In this document: positions 1-6,739 of the stretch, one piece after another
Layout: each line of letters starts with the position of its first letter
Position numbering within the stretch: position 1 is the first letter of the stretch
From: an uncultured Prevotellaceae bacterium
GTDB taxonomy: Bacteria; Bacteroidota; Bacteroidia; Bacteroidales; Bacteroidaceae
Direction: 5' to 3'
Assembly (NCBI GenBank): GCA_946406585.1
Contig: CAMJLI010000110.1
Location: 1 to 6,739, forward strand
DNA length: 6,739 nt
Translations under genes and position numbers: made by a program
The notes under the pieces: generated by a model
Told to the model about the DNA's origin: nothing
What the model saw: only the letters and a program-made list of their open reading frames with translations
The model's database searches: none

Positions 1-3000
1 GCGTTGGTGCCGCTGTTGAATGTGAGGTGCAAGTTCTTGGTCAAGTCCCATCTCATCGAGAAGTCACGGTTCCAGAGGAACTGCTCGTTGAAGGTGAGGG
101 GCAGTTTGGAGTCTTCAAGACTTTCCATGTCTCTCTCTTGCAGTTCATAGTAGACGCGCTTGATGTCGGTATTGAACGTGATGTTTTGAGGCAGGTAATT
201 GAATCCCAATTTCTTGGGGAATTCGAGCCATTTGGATTTCGACTTTAGTTTCTTGAAAGGCTCCCACGCCTTGTAAACAGGTGTCCAGGAATACGACATT
301 GCCCCATTCCAGTTGTCCTCCTCTTCGTAGATTATGGTCTTGCCTGTTGTCCTACTATGCGAATGGCTGTATGAGAAGGAGAAGTTGGCTGGGTCGTATG
401 GCATGGGATGCCCCTTTGTCGCCACTCCTATCCTCACGTTCGAGAGTGAGAAATTGGTGTTGGTGACCTTTGTGACGGCGATGGACTCCACAGAGTCGCG
501 TTCATGCTTCGACTCCATGGCATCAAGTGCGTCATCCATTCTCATGTCGGTGTCGAGCGGGTTGTATTTTGGCTTTGTATTCTCGTTGGTATAAGAATAA
601 TAAAGCGGGGCAGACACTTTCATCTTGTCGGGGAAGAACTTTCCGAGTTCGAGGTTTGTGGTGAAAGAAATGTTTCTGAAGTTGTCCTGCGACCTTGCCG
701 CCACTCCATCCTCCAGTCCGCCGAATCCCTCTGAAGTGTACCTTCCTGTGACGTTCACCGTTCCGAAGTCCGACAGCTGCATGTTGAGGTTGCCTTGTGC
801 AGCCCATCCGCCTTCGTTGTTGTACTCCTTCAGTCTCAATTCGTTCACCCAGACCTCTCCAGACTTGACATCTCCAGAAAGGTTTCTCACGCCAATGATC
901 ATGGTCTTCACTTCTCCGAGCGACGGATTACCCATCACGCTGACCTTGTTGGCTGGCTTGTCGGTGTCGTATGCGGTATACACCTGATTGTAGGAAGCCG
1001 CACCTGTCGACTTGGCCTTGTTCCTCTCCTTCTTGAGCGACGTGAAGATGCTGAGAGGCACATCGAGCATGTTCTCTTCCGGCCATACCACCCTCTTGTC
1101 GGAAGCGGAATATTTGTCGTAGTGACCTGCCGGTGTGAGTTTCAGTGGTATTTCATACTCGTAGTAGTTGCTCCTGTAGTCGCTTCCCAGTCTTATGAAC
1201 ACGGCAAGTTGGTTGTCGTTGAGGTTGGTGATGTTTTCATTGAGCGGGTTGGCATGCACATACATTTGTATGCGTTTGTATTGCCTCAGGTCGAGTGTTG
1301 TCTTCTTGTAGACACATTTCGACTCTCCCGTACCCAAGTCGTTGACCACGATGTCAAGGGCTTGTTCGTTGCTTTCCACCAATTGCGGCTGTGTGGGGTC
1401 TTGCACGCGCGAGATGCCGGGAGGCAGCACATAGTTCACGGGCGTCTTGTCGTTGTTCTCCTCAATGTTCACGGCGCTCACCGACATGTATCCTGTCTGC
1501 GATGCACTATTGCTGAGGTTTTGTGCATACACCCTCCACTCGCCCCTGACGAGGTCGAGGCTGCCGAATCTCAAGACGATGGGTTTCTTGAAATTGGTGA
1601 GGAACATTCGCATGAACCTGATGGATGTGAAGTCGCTTATCGCGCCTTCCTTGCTCTCATACCTGTCGAGAGGTATTCTGAACTGATACCATGTCACGTC
1701 ATATCTCTCGCCATTTCTCAGTGTTCCGCTACCCACCCTGCTGTCAACGATGAAGTTGTGGCCCACGACAAGGTCTTCCGGACGGATTGACACGTGGTAT
1801 TGGTAATACTTCTCATATTCGTTGAGGGTGTAGTCCTGGTTGATGTCCTCCACGTCGGGTGTGGTCTTGTATGACGTGTCGTAGTTCTCGCTCCTCATGT
1901 CGGAGTCGGGAGTGTTTCCTTGTGGGTTGTTGATGCGCTTGTAGCGCTTCATGATGGATGCCTGCTGCTGGTCCAAGTCGCTTCCCCTGAAATAATGGTA
2001 GTTGTCGTTTGCCGGGTCGGCATAAATGCTGTCGAACACCTCTTGAGACACCTTGCCCCTGATGGAGTTGAGGTACTCCTGATAATAATCATACGTCTGT
2101 TCCTCGGCGTCGGTAAGTCCGTTGAAACCCACATCCTGCCTTGCCCTGGAGCCGGAAGATGTTGCGAAAGCATATATGGTGTTGGTGGTTGTAGGCACCT
2201 TTCCCCATTGTGTGGTGGTGAAGGCATTAGAGCCATCCACCGGCATTCCGCTCTCAAAGAATTTCTTGCCATCCCTGAGGATGTCCTCGCTCACCTCCCC
2301 AAGGTTGATGTAGAAGTCGCCACCATATTCCGAGGCATCCTCCTTGCCATTAGTATATACGAATGGGTCGAGCAGCCAGAACTCTATATATTCGATATTT
2401 GCCGTCTCGAAGTCATTGGTGTCGAGTTTCCTCATCATTCCACCCCATTTGTTTGATGGGTTGTCGAAGCGTCCATTCACATTCAAGTCGGGGTTGAAAT
2501 TGTATGGTCCTCGTTCCTCTGGATAATAAGCGAGGTTCAGAATGGGCAGGGTGGAAGTGGAACCGCTGTACGAACTCTGGTCGCGGTTGGGATAAAGCTC
2601 TCTTACATACACCTCGCGCACATAGTGATTGGAGAGCTGGTCGAGGTCGCTCTTGATGTGGCTTGGCGTGAGCGAAGAACTTCTCCTGGTGAAGAGCGGG
2701 TCGATGTTGTACCATGCCAGGAGACTTCGATTGAAACCGCTGGTCAGCCCAGTCTTGTCCTTGTATTCGTTGAACATTGTAGGCACGCTGGAAATGAACC
2801 ACGAGGTGGGTGTGGACACATCGATGGAATTCTTTGTGTTCTCGAAGTCATCGAGGTATGAGGCATTGTCCTGCGTGCCGTGCGACTGTCCTGCGATAAG
2901 GTGTGCGAACTCAGCCGAGAGGGAGATGTTGGATGGTTGCGTGACATGCAGCAAAGGCAACTTGTCGAGGATGTTGGTGAGCCACTGGCTTTCCTTCTTC

Positions 3001-5417
3001 CAGTTGAGGTTCACGCCCCAGATGGTGTTGTTGAGTGGTTCCGCACCCATCGCCACCTTCGTGGTGAGAGCCTGCTCAGAAAGGTGCCTGAACGTGCCGC
3101 TCATCTGGAAGTTCTTGCTGAAGTCGTATTCCCAGTTTATGCCGAACATGGTTTTTCTTGACTGCCCATAGTCGGTGTTGCTCTCGCATGAGGCCCTGAT
3201 GTCGGTTTGTGCATCCAAGATGCTCTGGTTGATGATGGTCACCTCTCCGTTGGAATAGTCCACGGTGTAGTCGGAGCCTTCGGTGAGTACCACGCCGCCG
3301 GCTGTCACCGTCACCGACCCTTGCGGCACGTTGTATGCGCCCAAGGAGATGACATTGGCAGAGGAGCCTCTAAACTGTCCCACGAGCATGTATTTGTCTT
3401 TTTCGGCTATCTGCTTGGCAATGGTCTTTGTAGAGTCATATAGTTCGGTATAACTATATTTCGCTGCCGTTTCGGGCGCCACGCCTTTGGACACGAGGAA
3501 TTTATTCAGGAATTCACCGAACGGCTCTGCTTTTGGCAAGAACACCCTGCCATTCGCCACCGTATATCCTTGCACATAGTCGAAATATCCGTTGGAGTGT
3601 GCCTTGTTGTTGTTGTCGAGGCGGTCGGCGTCAATGTCCTTGATAATGGTCTGGTCCTTCACCTGTGGCTCTGGTATATAAGTAAGGTATACGCCGGAGG
3701 TGTCGCTTTGGAACTTGATGTCCAAGCGGAACTTGTCCTTCTCCACGTTGGAAGCGAGGTAGTAGACGTTTTTCATCATGAGGTCCCAGTTGCTCTGCCT
3801 TGGGTTGTTGCTGGTGTTTTTCAGCGACTTCACGAAAAGGCATTTGCTCACGTCGGTGACGTCGTTTGCGAACTCACCGACCTGGTATGTCACTCCTCCG
3901 TATGTGTACTCATATGCCACCGCCAGCACCTGGTCGGTCTGCAGTGTTGTCTTCAGCGAGACATAGCCGAGAGCATTGTTTATGGTATATTCTGAGGACG
4001 ACAGCAGTCGCGCGCTCTCAAGCTTCTCATAGTCAGTGCCACCGACAAACTGCTGGTCGAGCACGGTGGAGGTCTGGTCGACATCGCGAGCCGCCACGAA
4101 TGCGGACGTCAACTGCGAATACAGGTTGTTGGCTGTGTTTGATGGCGGCATGTCCTTGCCTCCCTCTCCCAGGTCGGGAAAGGCGATGATGCTTCGTGTG
4201 TTGGATGTCGTACCCGTCTTGTTGGTCACCCAGATTTCCATTCTGTTGATGGTGACGCCCGTGGTGAGGTTGGGCAATGTCTTCATTGCCCCGTCATACT
4301 TCGAACGGAAATAATGTGAGAGGAAGAAGTGCCTGTTTTCCTCATAGTCGGCAGCGTCTATCTCGAATGGTGTCATCTGCACTCCACCTTTCGATGACAC
4401 GCTCGACGAAGATGACTTTTTCTGCGACACCACCGTCTGCAACTTGAGCTTTCCAAACTGCATGTCGGTACGCAGTCCGAAAAGCGAACTGGCACCTTGG
4501 ATGAGCGAGGAGTTGGCAGGGAACGACACGTTGCCACCTTCCACAAGCTTTATTATTTCATCCTCCTTGCCTTCATACTTCAACTTCATGCTTTGTGCGT
4601 CGAAGTCGAATGTGGCATCGGTGTTGTAGTTGAGGTTCATGTTCACCTTGTCGCCCACCTTTCCATTGACATTGAGGTTGATTTTCTCGTCAAAGTCCAT
4701 CGTGGTGGTCTTCCTGTTGCGTATGGGGAGCGACGGGTTGTCGATGTTTTTGAAAGTAGCACCGAATTTCAGTTCTGCCGTTCCTTGTGTCTTGATGCGC
4801 ACACCTCCGGGGCCGAAGATTTTCTCTGCCGGTCCGAGGTCGAAGTGCATGTCGGTGAAGTCGAACTTTTCCTTTCCCTTTGCTTTTGCGGCTTCTTCGT
4901 TCTTCGAGCGGAAGAACTCGTAGATGGCTTTTTTCTCGCTCCATTTGAAATACTCCTCAAAAGTCATCATGGTGGGAGCGGCGACATAAGTTCCAGCCAC
5001 CTTGTTGCCGATGATATATCGCTCGATGGTGTCGTTGTACTCCACCGTCTGTTTCATGTTCTCCGGCCTAACCAAGTCGGCGGAGCCTTGTGTCAGGTCA
5101 TCGTCGGTGATGGGTTGTGTGCGCTGGATTTTCCAACGTGTGTGCAACAGCGAGTCGGGTATTTCTGCATCTTCATCTTCAAGAATGGGCTGTGCCTTTA
5201 TGTCCATCTTGTTCTTCTCCGACTCTTTCTTGTCATCTTTGCCCTTGCTGTTGCTCTTGTTTTGGCTTCGTGTCTTGTCGTCTTGTGGCGACTTGTTGTT
5301 ATTCTGCTGTTGGCGTGTGCGGTTGTCTTGAGGCACGGAAAAAGTGTTGCCCGCCATCACGCTGATGGCGCACAACAAGATTACAAATCCAATGATTCTC
5401 AACTTGACTTTCATCAT
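1..5417 (-). CDS. sprA: SprA/Sov, outer-membrane translocon of the Type IX secretion system (3' end outside window)
   Basis: The product is the giant outer-membrane channel through which Type IX cargo leaves the periplasm; in Flavobacterium johnsoniae it is a single-chain 36-strand barrel that binds PorV or a plug protein. Reading from 5417 gives 1805 codons with no stop or frameshift; family members are about 2,400-2,500 aa, so roughly a quarter is missing beyond the left edge. Residues 1-22 form a signal peptide (MMKVKLR, a hydrophobic core, then VMA|G). Residues 30-70 are a Q/N/K/D-rich linker. The conserved SprA N-terminal region follows from about residue 185, including GKVGDK and NYNTDATFDFD (about 243-264) and VEGGNVSFP (292-300). 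Other hallmarks are VTVTAGG...DYTVDY...INQSIL (about 699-732), LDDFEN (about 854), GPYNFNP (about 970), WGGMMR (about 991), IEYIEFWLLDPF (1008-1019) and VWVNELRL (about 1520). The first Met of a Met-Met pair is chosen as start because it gives a compact signal peptide; an in-frame ATG at 5438 would add seven residues. There is no Shine-Dalgarno sequence. The family call is very secure. Confidence 0.96.
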   Translation of the reverse strand, partial: MMKVKLRIIGFVILLCAISVMAGNTFSVPQDNRTRQQQNNNKSPQDDKTRSQNKSNSKGKDDKKESEKNKMDIKAQPILEDEDAEIPDSLLHTRWKIQRTQPITDDDLTQGSADLVRPENMKQTVEYNDTIERYIIGNKVAGTYVAAPTMMTFEEYFKWSEKKAIYEFFRSKNEEAAKAKGKEKFDFTDMHFDLGPAEKIFGPGGVRIKTQGTAELKFGATFKNIDNPSLPIRNRKTTTMDFDEKINLNVNGKVGDKVNMNLNYNTDATFDFDAQSMKLKYEGKEDEIIKLVEGGNVSFPANSSLIQGASSLFGLRTDMQFGKLKLQTVVSQKKSSSSSVSSKGGVQMTPFEIDAADYEENRHFFLSHYFRSKYDGAMKTLPNLTTGVTINRMEIWVTNKTGTTSNTRSIIAFPDLGEGGKDMPPSNTANNLYSQLTSAFVAARDVDQTSTVLDQQFVGGTDYEKLESARLLSSSEYTINNALGYVSLKTTLQTDQVLAVAYEYTYGGVTYQVGEFANDVTDVSKCLFVKSLKNTSNNPRQSNWDLMMKNVYYLASNVEKDKFRLDIKFQSDTSGVYLTYIPEPQVKDQTIIKDIDADRLDNNNKAHSNGYFDYVQGYTVANGRVFLPKAEPFGEFLNKFLVSKGVAPETAAKYSYTELYDSTKTIAKQIAEKDKYMLVGQFRGSSANVISLGAYNVPQGSVTVTAGGVVLTEGSDYTVDYSNGEVTIINQSILDAQTDIRASCESNTDYGQSRKTMFGINWEYDFSKNFQMSGTFRHLSEQALTTKVAMGAEPLNNTIWGVNLNWKKESQWLTNILDKLPLLHVTQPSNISLSAEFAHLIAGQSHGTQDNASYLDDFENTKNSIDVSTPTSWFISSVPTMFNEYKDKTGLTSGFNRSLLAWYNIDPLFTRRSSSLTPSHIKSDLDQLSNHYVREVYVRELYPNRDQSSYSGSTSTLPILNLAYYPEERGPYNFNPDLNVNGRFDNPSNKWGGMMRKLDTNDFETANIEYIEFWLLDPFVYTNGKEDASEYGGDFYINLGEVSEDILRDGKKFFESGMPVDGSNAFTTTQWGKVPTTTNTIYAFATSSGSRARQDVGFNGLTDAEEQTYDYYQEYLNSIRGKVSQEVFDSIYADPANDNYHYFRGSDLDQQQASIMKRYKRINNPQGNTPDSDMRSENYDTSYKTTPDVEDINQDYTLNEYEKYYQYHVSIRPEDLVVGHNFIVDSRVGSGTLRNGERYDVTWYQFRIPLDRYESKEGAISDFTSIRFMRMFLTNFKKPIVLRFGSLDLVRGEWRVYAQNLSNSASQTGYMSVSAVNIEENNDKTPVNYVLPPGISRVQDPTQPQLVESNEQALDIVVNDLGTGESKCVYKKTTLDLRQYKRIQMYVHANPLNENITNLNDNQLAVFIRLGSDYRSNYYEYEIPLKLTPAGHYDKYSASDKRVVWPEENMLDVPLSIFTSLKKERNKAKSTGAASYNQVYTAYDTDKPANKVSVMGNPSLGEVKTMIIGVRNLSGDVKSGEVWVNELRLKEYNNEGGWAAQGNLNMQLSDFGTVNVTGRYTSEGFGGLEDGVAARSQDNFRNISFTTNLELGKFFPDKMKVSAPLYYSYTNENTKPKYNPLDTDMRMDDALDAMESKHERDSVESIAVTKVTNTNFSLSNVRIGVATKGHPMPYDPANFSFSYSHSHSRTTGKTIIYEEEDNWNGAMSYSWTPVYKAWEPFKKLKSKSKWLEFPKKLGFNYLPQNITFNTDIKRVYYELQERDMESLEDSKLPLTFNEQFLWNRDFSMRWDLTKNLHLTFNSGTN

Positions 5418-5452
5418 TTTCTGCAGCAGGAGCGGCATTCAACCGCCCAAGA

Positions 5453-5487
5453 TTGTCATGGTTGCACGTTTGCAATAGGCATGACAA
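5453..5487. promoter_or_regulatory. Nested inverted repeat between ruvA and sprA (operator or leader hairpin)
   Basis: A perfect 8-bp inverted repeat, TTGTCATG (5453-5460) and CATGACAA (5480-5487), is separated by 19 bp. Inside it lies a second perfect 5-bp pair, TTGCA (5462-5466) and TGCAA (5471-5475), around a four-base loop, giving 13 paired bases with a 1/4 internal bulge. No T-run follows on the downstream side of either strand, so it does not look like an intrinsic terminator. Its right arm overlaps a consensus -7 motif for sprA, so it could be a protein-binding dyad in DNA, or a hairpin in RNA reading through from ruvA. The symmetry is directly visible; the function is inferred. Confidence 0.6.
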
Positions 5488-5492
5488 AAATA
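5485..5492 (-). promoter_or_regulatory. Candidate -7 promoter element for sprA
   Basis: On the minus strand this reads TATTTTTG, a full match to the Bacteroidota -7 consensus TAnnTTTG, and it lies 68 bp before the chosen sprA start. No good -33 TTTG/TTG element is visible 19-21 bp upstream, where the ruvA 3' end reads as A-rich sequence. In AT-rich DNA such a match can occur by chance, so this is tentative. Confidence 0.4.
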
Positions 5493-5500
5493 GTTCTTTC

Positions 5501-6118
5501 TTATTTTATTAGTTTCAGTGCCAGTTTCACCACTTGCTCCACTGGTATGTCGGGCTGTTGTTTCAATATTTCCCCCACGACCTTGGCGGAAGGTGCCGGC
5601 GAGAATCCCAACATGGTGAGTGCGCCTATGGCCTCATTCCTCACCTCGGCATTCACGTTCTCGGTTTGTCTCACCACGCCCTCAGGCATTTGTTGTGCCA
5701 GGTCGCTGTTGGCTATCTTGTCTTTCAGGTCTACTATGATGCGTTGTGCTGTCCGCAGGCCTATTCCTTTCACGCCTTTGAGTGATCGCTCGTCGCCATT
5801 GGCTATCACCGAGCACAATTCCGCTGGCGTGAAGGACGAGAGAATCATCCGTGCCGTATTGGCACCCACTCCCGACACCGTGATGAGCAGTCTGTAAAGC
5901 TCACGTTCCTGTTTGGTGGCAAACCCATAGAGGGTGAAAGAGTCATCGCGCCCTCCAGTGACAATAGCCTCATGCACATACAGGCGTACCTCTTTCTTGT
6001 TCTGTATGGCAGTATAAGTATTCAGCGAAATGTTCAGAGCATATCCCACTCCAGCCGTTTCAACAACAGCCATTGCTGGGGTGACGTCTGCCAGTTCGCC
6101 CCTGATATATTCTATCAT
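5501..6118 (-). CDS. ruvA: Holliday junction branch-migration protein RuvA (complete, 205 aa)
   Basis: RuvA tetramers bind four-way DNA junctions in the cytosol and load the RuvB ATPase motor for branch migration in recombination and repair. The length (205 aa) is normal. Domain I, an OB fold, spans about residues 1-65, with the typical opening [15 protein letters not shown] at 23-28 and LYGF at 63-66. Domain II carries two helix-hairpin-helix motifs: VSGVGANTA (81-89) and [13 protein letters not shown] (116-128). A flexible linker of about 140-160 leads to RuvB-binding domain III (about 161-205), with [13 protein letters not shown]. The acidic pin, Glu55-Asp56 in Escherichia coli, appears as Asp58-Asp59, preceded by a short VTGG insertion. 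The ATG at 6118 matches the family N-terminus; upstream is A-rich with no Shine-Dalgarno sequence, usual in Bacteroidota. It lies 83 bp before sprA on the same strand with no clear terminator between, so co-transcription is possible. Confidence 0.98.
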   Translation of the reverse strand: MIEYIRGELADVTPAMAVVETAGVGYALNISLNTYTAIQNKKEVRLYVHEAIVTGGRDDSFTLYGFATKQERELYRLLITVSGVGANTARMILSSFTPAELCSVIANGDERSLKGVKGIGLRTAQRIIVDLKDKIANSDLAQQMPEGVVRQTENVNAEVRNEAIGALTMLGFSPAPSAKVVGEILKQQPDIPVEQVVKLALKLIK

Positions 6119-6239
6119 GTCGTCTTGTTTTGTATATATACAAATAAATAACGTAGATGTGGGGGGATTATTGCACCAGCGGGCATTTTTATCCTAAAAC
6201 CTTAATATATGCATATCTTGGAAAATATGTTTTGGCAAA
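6119..6239. other. AT-rich intergenic region before ruvA
   Basis: This gap of 121 bp separates the repeat-protein gene from ruvA. It contains no plausible coding frame on either strand. Visible structure is limited to the 16-bp palindrome near ruvA, a 10-bp ATATGCATAT palindrome at 6207-6216, and a run of six G on the plus strand near 6161-6166. It most likely holds the ruvA promoter. Confidence 0.6.
6129..6144. promoter_or_regulatory. Perfect 16-bp palindrome just upstream of ruvA
   Basis: TTTGTATATATACAAA is its own reverse complement and ends 10 bp before the ruvA start codon. Its position and symmetry suit a dimeric regulator site or part of the promoter. On the minus strand the preceding bases create TTTATTTG (6148-6141), one mismatch from the -7 consensus TAnnTTTG, so the palindrome may overlap the promoter. 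No convincing -33 element is seen. Alternating TA steps make chance symmetry easier than in mixed sequence. Confidence 0.45.
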
Positions 6240-6249
6240 TCATATTTGC
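6235..6249 (-). terminator. Weak stem-loop over the stop codon of the repeat-protein gene
   Basis: GCAAAT and ATTTGC pair perfectly around a three-base loop, and the TGA stop of the upstream gene lies in the loop and second arm. The next bases are CAAAACATATTTTCC, so a short T-run follows only after about ten bases. With six mostly A-T pairs this is a poor intrinsic terminator; it is listed because no better candidate exists between the two genes. Confidence 0.2.
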
Positions 6250-6739
6250 TCAGTGTTTCCCTCCAAAATAAGCTTGATGATGGACATCACATCTGAGATG
6301 GTGACATCTCCATCCTTATTCACGTCAGCATTGGCGAGGATTAAGTTGTCCGTGTTTCGCTCCAAGAGATAGTCCACAAGCAAGGCGACATCGGCTATGC
6401 TGAATTCCCCATCTCCATTTATGTCACCCAACCCTGCGTCATGTGCCATGTCCTTTTCTATTATTTCCTTGAACTCTTTCCAAAAATCGGCTGTCTGATA
6501 GGCTGATTTCGAACCAATAGGCACATAGAGTATGGCATTGGCGTGATTCGTGAATGTTTCATCATAGATAGTCACAGGTGTAGGACTTTCTATAGTGACA
6601 GAAACAAGGCTTGAGCAGCCATAGAAAGCATAATCGCCCATGCTTGTCACACTGTTGGGGATGACGACGGCAGTAATGCCTTTGCAGCCTTCGAAAGTGC
6701 CTTCCCCAATACTTGTCACACTGTTGGGGATGACGACTG
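6240..6739 (-). CDS. BspA-like leucine-rich-repeat protein with C-terminal dockerin-type domain (5' end outside window)
   Basis: Only the last 165 codons and the TGA stop are present. The frame is open through the right edge, so no true start is visible; the GTG at 6719 is an internal Val of a repeat. The sequence begins with two copies of the 23-residue Treponema/BspA-type repeat, of the form [18 protein letters not shown] and [19 protein letters not shown] degenerate cap follows ([12 protein letters not shown], then [10 protein letters not shown]), as is usual at the end of such arrays. After a short spacer come two calcium-loop motifs, [12 protein letters not shown] and [12 protein letters not shown], each followed by a helix, which is the duplicated F-hand layout of a type I dockerin. 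Proteins with these repeats are often surface-exposed adhesins or hypothetical exported proteins. The ligand is unknown. The visible C-terminus (ILEGNTEQI) does not resemble a Type IX sorting domain. A signal peptide, if any, lies outside the window. Domain calls are strong, the biological role is not known. Confidence 0.88.
   Translation of the reverse strand, partial: VVIPNSVTSIGEGTFEGCKGITAVVIPNSVTSMGDYAFYGCSSLVSVTIESPTPVTIYDETFTNHANAILYVPIGSKSAYQTADFWKEFKEIIEKDMAHDAGLGDINGDGEFSIADVALLVDYLLERNTDNLILANADVNKDGDVTISDVMSIIKLILEGNTEQI
6600..6737 (-). repeat. Tandem 69-bp coding repeat (two leucine-rich-repeat units)
   Basis: Two adjacent units of 69 bp (23 codons) encode consecutive leucine-rich repeats. 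A 26-nt block is identical in both, at 6643-6668 and 6712-6737, exactly 69 bp apart; it encodes VVIPNSVT and flanking positions. The remainder of each unit has diverged while keeping the repeat consensus (Ile-Pro, Val-Thr, a Gly, a Phe, then Gly-Cys). The array probably continues beyond the right edge. Confidence 0.9.

Noticed and set aside
795..1790. Plus-strand open frame of 331 codons
   Set aside because: It lies wholly antisense to the continuous SprA frame and its translation has the same Val/His-rich shadow composition with no motif.
2413..2802. Minus-strand frame of 129 codons inside sprA
   Set aside because: It is an alternative frame of the same strand within conserved SprA sequence (WGGMMR, GPYNF region), with an Arg/Gln/Pro-rich translation and no start signal.
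1..5417. Possible frameshift or pseudogene status of sprA
   Set aside because: I read the frame codon by codon from 5417 to the left edge and found no stop or shift; the conserved motifs all fall in the one frame.
5453..5487. Intrinsic terminator between ruvA and sprA
   Set aside because: The hairpin is not followed by a T-run on either strand; the only T-run on the minus strand precedes it.
4497..5897. Plus-strand open frame of 466 codons
   Set aside because: It runs antisense across the sprA 5' end, the intergenic gap and most of ruvA, both secure genes. Its translation is Val/Leu/His/Cys-rich with no recognisable domain, as expected from the complement of biased codons.
6157..6372. Small plus-strand frame of 71 codons in the gap right of ruvA
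   Set aside because: More than half is antisense to the dockerin domain and the translation resembles no known protein; no promoter or ribosome site supports it.
6717..6719. GTG as the start of the repeat-protein gene
   Set aside because: The frame continues upstream to the window edge with VVIPNS, the expected beginning of a repeat unit, so this GTG is an internal Val.

Overview
The window looks like chromosomal DNA from a Bacteroidota bacterium, most likely order Bacteroidales and Prevotella-like. Three things support this: a giant SprA-type Type IX secretion translocon gene lies directly behind ruvA, a neighbourhood known from this phylum; the third gene is a BspA-like leucine-rich-repeat protein ending in a dockerin-type domain, common in Prevotella and relatives; and start regions are A-rich without Shine-Dalgarno sequences, with promoter-like motifs of the TAnnTTTG type. 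The species cannot be fixed from this sequence.

All three genes read on the minus strand, so biological order is right to left. From 6739 to 6240 is the 3' end of a repeat protein gene whose beginning lies outside the window. It encodes two 23-residue leucine-rich repeats, a cap segment, and two calcium-loop dockerin motifs. From 6239 to 6119 is an AT-rich intergenic gap holding a weak stem at the upstream stop codon and a perfect 16-bp palindrome just before the next gene. From 6118 to 5501 is complete ruvA (205 aa). From 5500 to 5418 is an 83-bp gap with a consensus -7 motif and a nested inverted repeat. From 5417 to the left edge is one uninterrupted frame of 1805 codons encoding most of SprA (Sov in Porphyromonas); its 3' end is outside the window.

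RuvA acts in the cytosol on Holliday junctions and has no functional link to secretion; the ruvA-sprA pairing is conserved synteny. SprA is the outer-membrane channel of the Type IX system. The repeat protein looks like a surface or exported protein, but its visible end is a dockerin-type domain and not a recognisable Type IX sorting domain, so whether it uses the neighbouring translocon is open. I found no mobile element, CRISPR array, tRNA or rRNA. No wholly new system is evident. The most worthwhile leads are the two dyad-symmetric elements before sprA and ruvA, a short insertion beside the RuvA acidic pin, and the dockerin tail. The many plus-strand ORFs are antisense shadows.
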